From positions 1 to 64,000 of the forward strand of contig JAEUKA010000100.1 in assembly GCA_016794465.1 (NCBI GenBank): a DNA stretch of 64,000 nucleotides. Direction: 5' to 3'. Every line of letters starts with the position of its first letter. Position 1 is the stretch's first letter. The notes beneath the pieces were generated by a model. It saw only the letters and a program-made list of their open reading frames with translations. It made no database searches and was not told where the DNA came from. The position numbers and the translations under genes were made by a program. The stretch is from Myxococcales bacterium. GTDB lineage: Bacteria; Myxococcota_A; Polyangia; Palsa-1104; JAEUJZ01. Shown in pieces: positions 52,824 through 61,501 of the stretch.

Positions 52824-54439
52824 ACGCGCTTCGCCTTGTGTGCTGGCTCGTGGTGACGCTGCTGGAGCTGGCTGGAGCGGCAGCGGCTCGACCTGCTGAT
52901 CCGTCGCTGCTGAAGGTCAGTCGGCTGCTTTTGGAGAGTCGCATCGAGGAAGCAGATGCCGCGCTTCGGCCCATCGAGTCCAGTCGAGCAAGCGATCCGT
53001 CGGTGCTGCTGCTGCGGGGCGAGATCCTGTTTCAGCTCGGCAGTTACGACGAGTCGGCGAAGATCCTGCGCAAAGCGGTGGCCGACTCTCGCCTGCCGGC
53101 AGCGGAGCTGAGCGAAGGACGGGCGATGCTTGAACTGGCGACAGCGACGGCAGAAGCCACACGGGGCCTGGTCGAGCAGCGATCGCCAAGCGGGCACTTC
53201 GTGTTCCGTTACCGCCGAGGAAAAGACGAAGTGCTGATTCCGTACGCCAGCGCCGCACTCGACAAAGCGTGGGCCGCACTGGCTTCGGACTTTGCCGACA
53301 GCAGTGACCCGCAGGCCGCTGCGCCGACGGCCCCGGTTCGAGTCGAGATCTACGAGGAGATTGCCGATCTCGCCCGAGTCTCGACGCTGACGCTGCACGA
53401 AATTGAAACCTCGGGGACGATTGCGCTGTGCAAGTGGAATCGGCTGATGATCGTCTCGCCCAAAGCGCTGCTGCGCGGCTATCCATGGCTCGATACGCTG
53501 ACTCACGAATACACCCACTACATCGTGTCGCGGGCTGGTCGCGGCCAGGTGCCACTGTGGGTGCATGAAGGTCTGGCCAAGTTCCAGGAAAAGCGCTGGC
53601 GAGGACCGTCGGGTGGCGGACTGAGCCCAGCGATGGAACAGCTGCTCTCAACGGCACTGCAAAAAAAGCGACTGATTTCGTTCGAGCAGATGTCGCCGTC
53701 GATGGCCAAGCTGCCGTCGCAAGAAGACACCGCGCTGGCCTTCGCCGAGGTCTACACCTTCATCGAGTACCTACACGGACGGGCGGGCTTCGGTGGAATT
53801 CGGTCGCTCATTCGCTCGCTGGCCGACGGACTCGGGGAAGCGCGGGCGATGCAGACCGCGTTTGGCATCCCGTTCGACGAGCTGGACCATGGCTGGCGCG
53901 GCTATCTGCGAAGTCGCAAGACGCGCTCCAGGACGGGGCCGTTTACCGAGAAGCTGCGCTTTCGCAAGCCCGGCACCAGCAAAGCAGCGACGGCAGAAGA
54001 CGATGAATCTGGGGACATCAGCGATCCCAAAGTGCGCGGCTTCGTTCGCTTGGGTGGGCTGCTGCGCGCGCGCGGTCGTCTACAGGCTGCCGCGTTTGAG
54101 TATGAAAAGGCCGCGAGCCAAGCCGGCGCGCCGCATCCGCTCGTCGGATTGAAGCTCGGGCGCACCTATCTGGACCAAAACGATGCCGAGCGAGCCGTCG
54201 CCGCGCTGGAGTTGCCCAGCGAGCAGTATCCAGACTGGGCCGGGCTCCAGGCCGCGCTAGGCACCGCCTATTTGCGCAAGGGCGACCTCACAAAGGCCGA
54301 AACAGCCCTGGAGGCGGCTGTGGCTACCAGTCCCTTCGATCCGAACGTCCACTGCGGTCTGAAAGCGATTTACGAGCAGCGCAAAAGTCCCCTGCTCGAT
54401 CAAGCCAGCCGCGCTTGCACCCTGCTGAGCGGTCACTAA
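52820..54439 (+). CDS. Peptidase-MA-like metalloprotease with TPR repeats
   Basis: A 539-residue exported protein with a GTG start and leader LVCWLVVTLLELAGAAAA. An N-terminal TPR (VLLLRGEILFQLGSYDESAK) precedes the zinc peptidase motif HEYTH at about residues 229-233 (TLTHEYTHYIVSRA). A downstream WVHEGLAKFQE supplies the third ligand in the MA family. C-terminal TPRs follow (RAVAALELPSEQYPDW; AALGTAYLRKGDLTKAETAL). It is coupled to the DUF4175 gene and probably acts with it. The end overlaps the convergent deacetylase stop. Confidence 0.85.
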   Translation: MNALRLVCWLVVTLLELAGAAAARPADPSLLKVSRLLLESRIEEADAALRPIESSRASDPSVLLLRGEILFQLGSYDESAKILRKAVADSRLPAAELSEGRAMLELATATAEATRGLVEQRSPSGHFVFRYRRGKDEVLIPYASAALDKAWAALASDFADSSDPQAAAPTAPVRVEIYEEIADLARVSTLTLHEIETSGTIALCKWNRLMIVSPKALLRGYPWLDTLTHEYTHYIVSRAGRGQVPLWVHEGLAKFQEKRWRGPSGGGLSPAMEQLLSTALQKKRLISFEQMSPSMAKLPSQEDTALAFAEVYTFIEYLHGRAGFGGIRSLIRSLADGLGEARAMQTAFGIPFDELDHGWRGYLRSRKTRSRTGPFTEKLRFRKPGTSKAATAEDDESGDISDPKVRGFVRLGGLLRARGRLQAAAFEYEKAASQAGAPHPLVGLKLGRTYLDQNDAERAVAALELPSEQYPDWAGLQAALGTAYLRKGDLTKAETALEAAVATSPFDPNVHCGLKAIYEQRKSPLLDQASRACTLLSGH

Positions 54440-55254
54440 CGCAGCAGCTCATCGAGCGTAACCGCCGAGAGTCCTCGCTCGCGAAGTCGTGGCAGCAGCT
54501 GCTGTAGCACCTCGGGAGCGATCGTCGCCCGAGCCGTGTGCTGGCCCGTCAGCGGCTCGCCAGCATCGTGAAGCAGTAAAATCGCCCCCGGTCGTAGCGC
54601 TCTCTCCAGTCGCGACACCGCTGCGCTCACCGTCGTACTGGCCCAGCCGTCACGCGCCTTGGCCGTCCAGCCCACCAGCTGCAAGTCCAGCTTTCGCACC
54701 GCTGCCACGATGGGCGGCGAGAGAATCCCGATCGGCGCCCGAAAGTAGCGCGGACCAGGCGCCCCTGCTTGTTCAATCACCTGCTGCGCCGACGAGAGCT
54801 CACGCTCCAGTCGTTCAGTTGGACCAAACGCCGTCGCCCACGAGTGCCGATGCGAGTGATTTTCAACCTGATGGCCCGCCGCGACGAGCTGACGCAGCAG
54901 CTCGGGATGACGCGCCGCACGCTCGCCAATCACAAAGAACGTCGCCCTCACTTGGTGCGATGCCAGCACGTCGAGCACTCGCGGAGTCGTATGCGGATCG
55001 GGTCCATCGTCGAAGGTCAGCGCCACCAGCGGCTTGTCCGTCGGCCCCGAAAGCAGCACTCGACCGAAAATTCCCGAGGCTGCGACCAAGCTCCCAAGCG
55101 GAATCAGCAACACCCGCGACAAGACTGCCAGCGCGAGCCACAGCCCGGCGATCTTGCCAAGCAGCCACAGCAGCAGACAGATCACACACAACAGCGACGA
55201 CAACAGATAGATAGGCCGTCCCCACCGCGATGAGTAGGTCCCGCGCTCACTCAT
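54436..55254 (-). CDS. NodB-type polysaccharide deacetylase
   Basis: A 272-residue membrane-anchored deacetylase. A hydrophobic N-terminal segment (LLSSLLCVICLLLWLLGKIAG) precedes the NodB homology domain: LTFDDGPDPHTT (catalytic Asp and metal Asp), VENHSHRHSW (two His ligands), RYFRAPIGIL and a late GAILLLHD. All ligands are present. Substrate could be peptidoglycan or another N-acetylated glycan. Last gene of the four-gene minus-strand operon headed by the FHA/CpaF-like gene. Confidence 0.93.
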   Translation of the reverse strand: MSERGTYSSRWGRPIYLLSSLLCVICLLLWLLGKIAGLWLALAVLSRVLLIPLGSLVAASGIFGRVLLSGPTDKPLVALTFDDGPDPHTTPRVLDVLASHQVRATFFVIGERAARHPELLRQLVAAGHQVENHSHRHSWATAFGPTERLERELSSAQQVIEQAGAPGPRYFRAPIGILSPPIVAAVRKLDLQLVGWTAKARDGWASTTVSAAVSRLERALRPGAILLLHDAGEPLTGQHTARATIAPEVLQQLLPRLRERGLSAVTLDELLR

Positions 55255-55260
55255 CGTCGC

Positions 55261-56238
55261 CTAGAGCACTCGCAGCGCATCGCGAGCCCGCAGGTCCCGC
55301 TCGATTCGCTCGACCTCGCTATGTTCCGTCGCTGCCAGTCGTTTTTGCGCGGCGATAAGCTGAAGCTTGGCGAGCAGCCGCTTCGACTCCTCCACGTCCT
55401 GCGACGCCAGGTACGTGCGAACTTGGGCGATCAGACGAGTCCCGAGCTGCGGATCAGCCGCCGTCGCCGCATCAACCAGAACCGCCGCCTGATGTGGACT
55501 CAGCTCAGCCGCTTCGAGCAGTCGCATCGCCCGCAGGCTCACCGACGGAGTCGCCGCCGCCGCCCGCAGATACGCATCATGTGCTCCCTCGGAGTCGCCC
55601 GCCTGACGGTGCAGCGCCGCCAGCAGCTCCCACGCCGGTCCGGCCTGCGGATCACTCGTCACCGCCTCGTGCAGCAGCGTCCGGGCCTGCTCATCGTCCC
55701 CGGCTTCCAGTGCCAGCTCGGCCAGCTCCAGAGGATACAGCGACGCCAAGCGATCGCGCTTCCGACCGGCCAGCGCTCGCTTTTTACGAATCTCGACGCG
55801 GAGCACGCCTTCTTCTTCGTCGAAGACATCGCGAAACTCACCCTCGCGGTCGAGCAGCAGCGCCTCGCGCGCCATCACCACATCGAGCCACGTCGCAAAG
55901 TCCGAGCCGGCAAGCAGCGGATCGGGCTGTTCTTCGTCTACCACCACCACTCTTCCCTGCGCATCCAGCCAGAGTAGCCCGTCGCTGGACTCCCCAATCT
56001 CCAGCCATTTTTCTTTGACCACCCGAACTTGCTCCGCCGGCAGGAGCACCAGCGACTCGTGAAACATCGAGCCGCCGTTCCAGGTCAGCAGAAACTCACG
56101 ATATTGCGGCGACGGCAGCCGACGGGACAAGCGCGCCTCGGCGGTCAGCAGCTCCCGCTCGCTCGCAGACGAGGAGAGCACATGAACACCAACGGGATGA
56201 CGAGCAAGCGCAAGACGAACGGACTCGAAGAAAGACAT
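55261..56238 (-). CDS. SMI1/KNR4-like protein with TPR repeats
   Basis: A 325-residue cytosolic protein. The N-terminal 130 residues look like the SMI1/KNR4 (SUKH) fold: LSRRLPSPQYREFLLTWNGG, then GLLWLDAQGRVVVVD, then DFATWLDVVM. The C-terminal part has TPR-like helices (DDEQARTLLHEAVTSDP; AGDSEGAHDAYLRAAAA). SUKH proteins are often toxin immunity proteins or regulators. Here the position between FHA and deacetylase genes (6-base and 37-base gaps) suggests an adaptor. Function unproven. Confidence 0.75.
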   Translation of the reverse strand: MSFFESVRLALARHPVGVHVLSSSASERELLTAEARLSRRLPSPQYREFLLTWNGGSMFHESLVLLPAEQVRVVKEKWLEIGESSDGLLWLDAQGRVVVVDEEQPDPLLAGSDFATWLDVVMAREALLLDREGEFRDVFDEEEGVLRVEIRKKRALAGRKRDRLASLYPLELAELALEAGDDEQARTLLHEAVTSDPQAGPAWELLAALHRQAGDSEGAHDAYLRAAAATPSVSLRAMRLLEAAELSPHQAAVLVDAATAADPQLGTRLIAQVRTYLASQDVEESKRLLAKLQLIAAQKRLAATEHSEVERIERDLRARDALRVL

Positions 56239-56275
56239 GGGAAGGCGAGCTTGTAGCGAAGGGTGGCAGGTGTGA

Positions 56276-57724
56276 CTACTTGACGTGCGGGCAGGGAGCC
56301 GGGACTTTGGCGCGCTTTTCGGCGTCTTTGAGCAGCTTGATGGTGTTCGGGCTCAGCTTTTCGCCTCCGAGCCGCCCTGCCGCGCACAGCGCATCGAAAC
56401 ACTCGCGGAAGAGCTTCTTTTTGCAGAACTCTTCACCGCCAGGAATCAGCTTGTTGCGCAGCGAAGTACCCAGATCCGTACGCTTCTTGCTGTCGAGCGA
56501 CATCGAGTCGTAGATGCGCAGCGCCGCCGTAAAGCCATCCGGGTTGTTCTTTTCCAGTTCGGTGATGCCTTGGCGATGCTTCGACTCGTCGTCAATCGCG
56601 CGGCTCGCCTGAGCACGAATGCGAATGCCGTCGAGGTTGGCCGGATCGGTTTCCAGCCCTTGCTCCGCCAGATCCTTGGCTTTGGTGAAGTCCGACTTGT
56701 CGAGCGCTTCTTTGGCCGCAGCTACTTTCTCTGCCGCCTCGCTGACCCGCTGGTTGAGCGCTTTCTCGACCTCGGCCTTCGACGCACCGCCCGGCACCAC
56801 CAGCTTGGCAATCCACAGCAGCCAGACCAGCGCCGTCACACCCGCCAAACCAAAGAAGACCGGCTTGGCCCACGACGGAGCCGCAATGACGCCCCCGGTG
56901 CCTTCCACGCCTTGACCGGCTCGACTGCCGCCCCCTGCCCCGTCGATACGGAACGAGAGCTCGCCAAAGCGCACGGTGTCGCCAGGTCCACACTGGGCGG
57001 TCGCGACCTTGCGGCCGTTCACGTAGGTGCCGTTCGACGAGTTGAGATCCTCAACCTCGATCCGTCCACCACCGAGCCGCTTGATCTTCGAGTGCTTGCG
57101 CGACATCGACTGGTCATCAAGGACCAGATCGTTGCCGACGCCACGCCCGACCGTCATCTCTGGAACCGGCGGCAGATCGAAGATGCGACCGTTAAACTGG
57201 CCACCTTCCGCAATCAGCCGAACCAAGTCCACCGACGGAGCCGGCGGCCCACCCATCGGCATCCCGCCCATCTGCTGGCCCGACATCGGCATCATGCCCG
57301 GCATCGGCTGCCCCATCATGCCCGGCATTTGTCCCATGCCCGGCATCGGCGCCATCCCGGGCATGCCCATCATTGGCTGCTGCATGGGCATTCCAGGCAT
57401 ACCCATCATCGGCTGCTGCATCATCACCGGCTCGACGGTGATTCGGAACTCAGCAATCTCGACATTGACACCCGGACCAATCGGGGTCGGCTGGTTGGGC
57501 GTCACGCGCACCCCATTGACAAGGACGCCGTTGGCGCTGCCCTCGTCCATGATGGTGGCGCCAGAGTGGTCGACGCGAATCTTACAGTGCCGCCGGGACA
57601 CGCTAGCCGACTGGAGCATAAGCCCACGGTCAGCATCGCGGCCGATGGTCACCTCGCCAACGTCGATCTCCTTGCGGGCGATCTCGCGGCCTTCACGGGT
57701 ATGAGTGGCGATGATTCTCCACAC
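56276..57724 (-). CDS. Double-FHA membrane protein with Met/Pro/Gly-rich linker
   Basis: A 482-residue protein. FHA domain 1 (residues 20-95) has VTIGRDADRGL and SVSRRHCKI; FHA domain 2 (about 185-260) has MTVGRGVGNDLVL, SMSRKHSKI and DLNSSNGTYVNGR. Both keep the phosphothreonine-binding Arg, Ser and His. Between them is a linker of PMMGMPGM-type repeats. A single membrane helix (PVFFGLAGVTALVWLLWIAKL) and a helical, TPR-like C-terminal domain follow. It would read phosphorylated partners at the membrane. Its gene follows the FHA/CpaF-like gene by 22 bases. Confidence 0.88.
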   Translation of the reverse strand: MWRIIATHTREGREIARKEIDVGEVTIGRDADRGLMLQSASVSRRHCKIRVDHSGATIMDEGSANGVLVNGVRVTPNQPTPIGPGVNVEIAEFRITVEPVMMQQPMMGMPGMPMQQPMMGMPGMAPMPGMGQMPGMMGQPMPGMMPMSGQQMGGMPMGGPPAPSVDLVRLIAEGGQFNGRIFDLPPVPEMTVGRGVGNDLVLDDQSMSRKHSKIKRLGGGRIEVEDLNSSNGTYVNGRKVATAQCGPGDTVRFGELSFRIDGAGGGSRAGQGVEGTGGVIAAPSWAKPVFFGLAGVTALVWLLWIAKLVVPGGASKAEVEKALNQRVSEAAEKVAAAKEALDKSDFTKAKDLAEQGLETDPANLDGIRIRAQASRAIDDESKHRQGITELEKNNPDGFTAALRIYDSMSLDSKKRTDLGTSLRNKLIPGGEEFCKKKLFRECFDALCAAGRLGGEKLSPNTIKLLKDAEKRAKVPAPCPHVK

Positions 57725-57746
57725 AGAAGCTCAACCTGACAGGGGG

Positions 57747-59930
57747 TTATCCCGCAAAAGCGGGCACATGACCAGTGGCCACAAACTGTCCGTCGCCACC
57801 CTCGGGCTTGAAGGTAAACACAGGGATCAAATCGATGCCACCTTCTTCGGCTAGCGTGACTTCGGAGATTTCCATGACCCGATAGGCTCCGGCGGCGGTG
57901 CGTCCGACATGTACCGCGAGGTTTACGGCGTTTGCAAGTTCCTCGCGCAGGGCTTTGCGACTCGGGGACTCACCAGACAGTCGAGCCAGTGACTCCAAGC
58001 GGCCCAGGGCTTCGCGCGCCGACGCTGCATCCACCCCAACCACCACACCTTGCCCACCCGCGAGACAGGCCGCGACATCGAATGCCTCGGGTCCTCGCAC
58101 ATCGGTAATCAGCAAGTGATCGGGGTGCATGCGGACAGCTTGACCAATCACCTGTCGCATCTCTGGACCGCGCGCAAACAGACCGATCCAGGCCGAGTTC
58201 GTCCCCGAGAGATCAAGCTCGCTCACCGGCTCGACAGTGATAACCCGCGAGCCAGCCGCCGTCGCGCCACCGAGTGCGCCCAGCATCGCCAAGCGACCGT
58301 AGCCGGAAACGAGGAGGTTGCGACGCTCGCGCATGCAGACTTCGAGGAACTCTGACATCGCCGCCGACAGCACATTCTGGCTGACCAGATCCTGCAAGCG
58401 ACCACCCGACTTGCGCACTCGCTTGAGCACCAGCGACGGAACTCTCGCAAACGGCGGCTGCGCGGCCTGCAACAGCACTCCGTTTTCCAGCCGCACTTCG
58501 AGGAGATTCTGGTCGAGCTTGCCAGCGACCTTGCTCACCAAGCGATGAATTGCGCGCTGCACTGCGGCTGGCGAAGTGAACAGCCGCTCGCTCAGGCTCT
58601 GACCGGTTCCGCGATCGACAAAGATGCGATCGTGACCAGCAACCGCGACCTCAAACACGCTCTCGTCGTGAAGCAGCTCATCGAGAGGCCCCGCACCCAC
58701 AAGCTCGGCCAGTGCTTGCTTGGCCAGGCCGTCGGACTCAAGCCCAATCGGCAGCGGAAATACCTTCTCGGACTGCTCCTTGACAACTCGCTCTAAGCGC
58801 GACGAGGCATCACTGAGCTGCTCGGGGGACGCACTCTGCAGCGACAGCTGATCGAGCGCCTTGTTCACGACCTGACTCAGCGCCTCAAAGTGACGCTTGC
58901 GCTGGGGATCATCACTCGCAATGCTCGGTGCGGCTGGACGAGCCGAAACCGGCGCAGACGAAGGTCGGGGCAGCGGACGTGCCGAGCCGAGCGGTGAACC
59001 AGCCGTCGCGCCCGGTCGAGACAGCGCGGGCCGAAGTGGCGATGGTGCAGTCGCGGGAAGAGCAGCCGGCGGTGGAAGCACTGGAGCGGCACTTACGGGT
59101 GGAGAAGCAGCACCGGGCGGCGAGGAACTTGCACTCGGCACCGAGGAGGCTGGCGCCGGTGTATCCGCAGAAGGAGAAGCCGTTGCAGCGGGTGTCGCGA
59201 GCTTCGGAGCGTCTCCACCCATCATGGTCGCTTTGTCGGAAATACGATCCTGAGGCACCACCGGACGGTCGAGCACGCCGAGTCCGCCTGCTTTGTCGCC
59301 AAACAAGCGCTGAATCTTTTCATCCCGTAGCGCTTCGTTCGAGACGGTCGGACGAGCCGGAGCGTCCTCGATGGCAGGTGGCTTCACCGACGGACGGCCA
59401 GGCAGCGGCGGGAGTGGCGGACGAGACGGCGGCCCAGAACTTGGCGCGGCAGGCGCGTCGGCCTTGTCCGCGTCGCCCATCACATCCCCACTTGGCATAT
59501 CCATGCTGGTCGGCTCGGCACGCAGCGAGATCGGCGGCATCGGCCTGGTCCCGCGCGGTGGTGGCGGTGGTGGTGGACGAACCCCGCCTTCCCCAGCCCC
59601 TGCACTCTCGAGATCGGAAGTCGAGCTGCTCGATGCGCCGGTGCCTTCCTCGATAGTGATGATGAAGTCGCCAACGTAGACCTTGTCGGAGCCTTTGACG
59701 ACCAGCGGGCCGGTGATCTTGCGGCCGTTGACGAAGGTACCGTTGGTGCTCTTGAGATCGACGACGATGAATTTGCCGTCTTTGAAGACAATGCGCGAGT
59801 GGCGCTTGGAGATGTTGTTGCGAGGCAGGACGATGTCATTGCCAGCGACGCGACCGATCGTAATCTCCGGGCGATCGAACTCCATTCGCTTGGTTTCGCC
59901 GCCCTTCTCACTAATCAGGATGGAGAACAT
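57747..59930 (-). CDS. FHA domain fused to CpaF-like pseudo-ATPase
   Basis: A 727-residue protein. The N-terminal FHA domain (residues 20-90: ITIGRVAGNDIVL, SKRHSRIVF, DLKSTNGTFVNGR) is intact. A 250-residue Pro/Ala/Ser linker leads to a type II/IV secretion ATPase domain of CpaF/TadA type (PLDELLHDESVFEVAVAGHD onward). Its Walker A is destroyed (VSGYGRLAMLGAL where GGTGSGKTT is expected). Walker B is altered (LLITDVRGPEAFD), and the TVHAN box reads GVDAA. The fold is recognisable but ATP hydrolysis is very unlikely. First gene of a four-gene operon. Confidence 0.85.
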   Translation of the reverse strand: MFSILISEKGGETKRMEFDRPEITIGRVAGNDIVLPRNNISKRHSRIVFKDGKFIVVDLKSTNGTFVNGRKITGPLVVKGSDKVYVGDFIITIEEGTGASSSSTSDLESAGAGEGGVRPPPPPPPRGTRPMPPISLRAEPTSMDMPSGDVMGDADKADAPAAPSSGPPSRPPLPPLPGRPSVKPPAIEDAPARPTVSNEALRDEKIQRLFGDKAGGLGVLDRPVVPQDRISDKATMMGGDAPKLATPAATASPSADTPAPASSVPSASSSPPGAASPPVSAAPVLPPPAALPATAPSPLRPALSRPGATAGSPLGSARPLPRPSSAPVSARPAAPSIASDDPQRKRHFEALSQVVNKALDQLSLQSASPEQLSDASSRLERVVKEQSEKVFPLPIGLESDGLAKQALAELVGAGPLDELLHDESVFEVAVAGHDRIFVDRGTGQSLSERLFTSPAAVQRAIHRLVSKVAGKLDQNLLEVRLENGVLLQAAQPPFARVPSLVLKRVRKSGGRLQDLVSQNVLSAAMSEFLEVCMRERRNLLVSGYGRLAMLGALGGATAAGSRVITVEPVSELDLSGTNSAWIGLFARGPEMRQVIGQAVRMHPDHLLITDVRGPEAFDVAACLAGGQGVVVGVDAASAREALGRLESLARLSGESPSRKALREELANAVNLAVHVGRTAAGAYRVMEISEVTLAEEGGIDLIPVFTFKPEGGDGQFVATGHVPAFAG

Positions 59931-60315
59931 CTCTCAGCACGCTCCTTGGAGATGGCTTTGCTCTCGAGCAACAGCCGAATCGATTGCGCGATAACTTACC
60001 TTTTCCGACGCTGACAGGTCAAGCTCTTTTGCCGGACAGCTCCGCCCAAGAACCACGGAATGGGTCAGGTTGTGGTCGCAGCAAGTCAGCCGAGGCACGG
60101 CCGACAGCTCGCGATACGTAACGAATCCGGTAGGACTCAGGAGGCGCAATATGTTGCGACGATATCAAATTCTGGCTCCCGCTTGAATAGTTCCGACTTG
60201 CTGGCGTGGCTGGAAGTGAACATTCCGCATCAGCCTACAGTGTCGGTTTTTGCGTAGTTTGTCGTCTGAAGTCGCCCTGTCTGCGCAGTATCAAGCCGTG
60301 CTATTTCGTAGTCTT

Positions 60316-61215
60316 ATGAGGATTTTCCGCGCGCTGCTTGCTCTGGTATTGCCTGCGGGCTCGAGGATGGACGGGACCCGTGGTCGGGCTGTGGGTCTTT
60401 TGGGGGCAGCGGTGCTGCTCTGCGCTGCAGTCGGTGATGCCGAGGGGGCGCCCAAATACTTCATCAAGATCCGCGATACCGAGCTAGCGGCTGGTATCGA
60501 CGGCAAAATGCCAAATGAGGCGCCAGCAGCAGCGACGCCAGCAGCCAAAGTTGAGGCCTCCGTCGGCGTCCCACCAGGAAGTGAGTCGGCCACAGCAACG
60601 ACGACGGCAACCACCACTGCTACATCGACTGTGATGGCGACGACGGCATCGGCGACTACGACGGCATCGGCGACTACGACGGCATCGGCGATGACAGCGG
60701 TCCCGGCGACTACGACAGCCCTGGCGACGACGACAGCATCAGTGAGCGCGTCGAGCGGGAAGCCCGTCGCAGAGTTTGTCAAGGCAACCCTCATCGAGAC
60801 GCTGCGTAAGCAACCGGAGGTCACCCTGGAGCTTGAAAGCCCGCTCACCAACACCGAGGCTGTGAAGGCTGAGTGCAAGCGCAAAGGGCTGCGCGCTTTC
60901 GAGTTTGCGGTCCGAGTGCTGCGGCTGGATCGCGGCGTGAAGCCACCGATGGCCGGGAAGCGCTTCAGAATGTTGGAGCAGATCGTCAAGCTCTCCGTTG
61001 TTGGAACGACCTATCCGGAAGGCCTGCTGGCGGTAGGTGGCGACGGTGAATCGACGATTCAGATCGAGATCGGCGAGCGGGTGACTCCAGGCCAAGAGCG
61101 CGAGGTTCTCGAGGAAGCGGTGAAAGACTCGGTGGAGCAGGCCGTCAAGCAAGGCATGCTGAAGCTGTCCCGTCCCCTCGGAAAACCGACCAGCGAAAAG
61201 CGAGGCCGCAAGTAG
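60316..61215 (+). CDS. Secreted protein with Ala/Thr repeat linker
   Basis: About 299 residues from the ATG at 60316. Alternative starts are the frame start at 60250 and the ATG at 60367, which would give a tidier signal peptide (GRAVGLLGAAVLLCAAVGDAEGA). The middle is a TTASATTTASATTTASA-like low-complexity stretch. The C-terminal 150 residues form one compact domain (FVKATLIETLRKQPEVTLEL; RMLEQIVKLSVVGTTYPEG). Family not recognised. The 319-385 base gap upstream (from 59931) holds only promoter space for this gene and the divergent FHA/CpaF-like gene. Confidence 0.65.
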   Translation: MRIFRALLALVLPAGSRMDGTRGRAVGLLGAAVLLCAAVGDAEGAPKYFIKIRDTELAAGIDGKMPNEAPAAATPAAKVEASVGVPPGSESATATTTATTTATSTVMATTASATTTASATTTASAMTAVPATTTALATTTASVSASSGKPVAEFVKATLIETLRKQPEVTLELESPLTNTEAVKAECKRKGLRAFEFAVRVLRLDRGVKPPMAGKRFRMLEQIVKLSVVGTTYPEGLLAVGGDGESTIQIEIGERVTPGQEREVLEEAVKDSVEQAVKQGMLKLSRPLGKPTSEKRGRK

Positions 61216-61307
61216 TCTCCGCCGCCCTCGACGCCTCGACTTGACCCTAAGCACACTCGGTGATAAGCCGCTGGCCAGATCTTCCCCGAGAGAGCAGAGG
61301 TCCCTTC

Positions 61308-61487
61308 ATGTCCCAGCGTCCCGGCAGAGCCAGTGATGACGAATCGCCTGAGCACGAACCAGACGATGAAATGATTTCGGCGGAGCGCGGCATTGCCAGC
61401 CATGGTGCCCCGTCGCTACCTTCCGCCATCCGCAGCGCCATCGTGCCCAAAGACGACGACAGTCCTGAGCACGAACCAGACGAATAG
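61308..61487 (+). CDS. Small acidic protein with repeated SPEHEPD motif
   Basis: A 59-residue protein starting at ATG 61308 (GAGAGCAGAGG upstream). It contains DDESPEHEPDDE near the start and DDDSPEHEPDE at the very end, flanking a neutral middle. Probably unstructured. It lies between the secreted-protein gene and the convergent Hsp70-like gene. No family recognised. Confidence 0.5.
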   Translation: MSQRPGRASDDESPEHEPDDEMISAERGIASHGAPSLPSAIRSAIVPKDDDSPEHEPDE

Positions 61488-61501
61488 CCGAGCCCGAGCC
61501 G

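Noticed and set aside
56285..57739. A 484-codon plus-strand open frame rich in His and Arg
   Set aside because: Antisense of the double-FHA gene; the composition is what the reverse of Met/Pro/Gly repeats produces.
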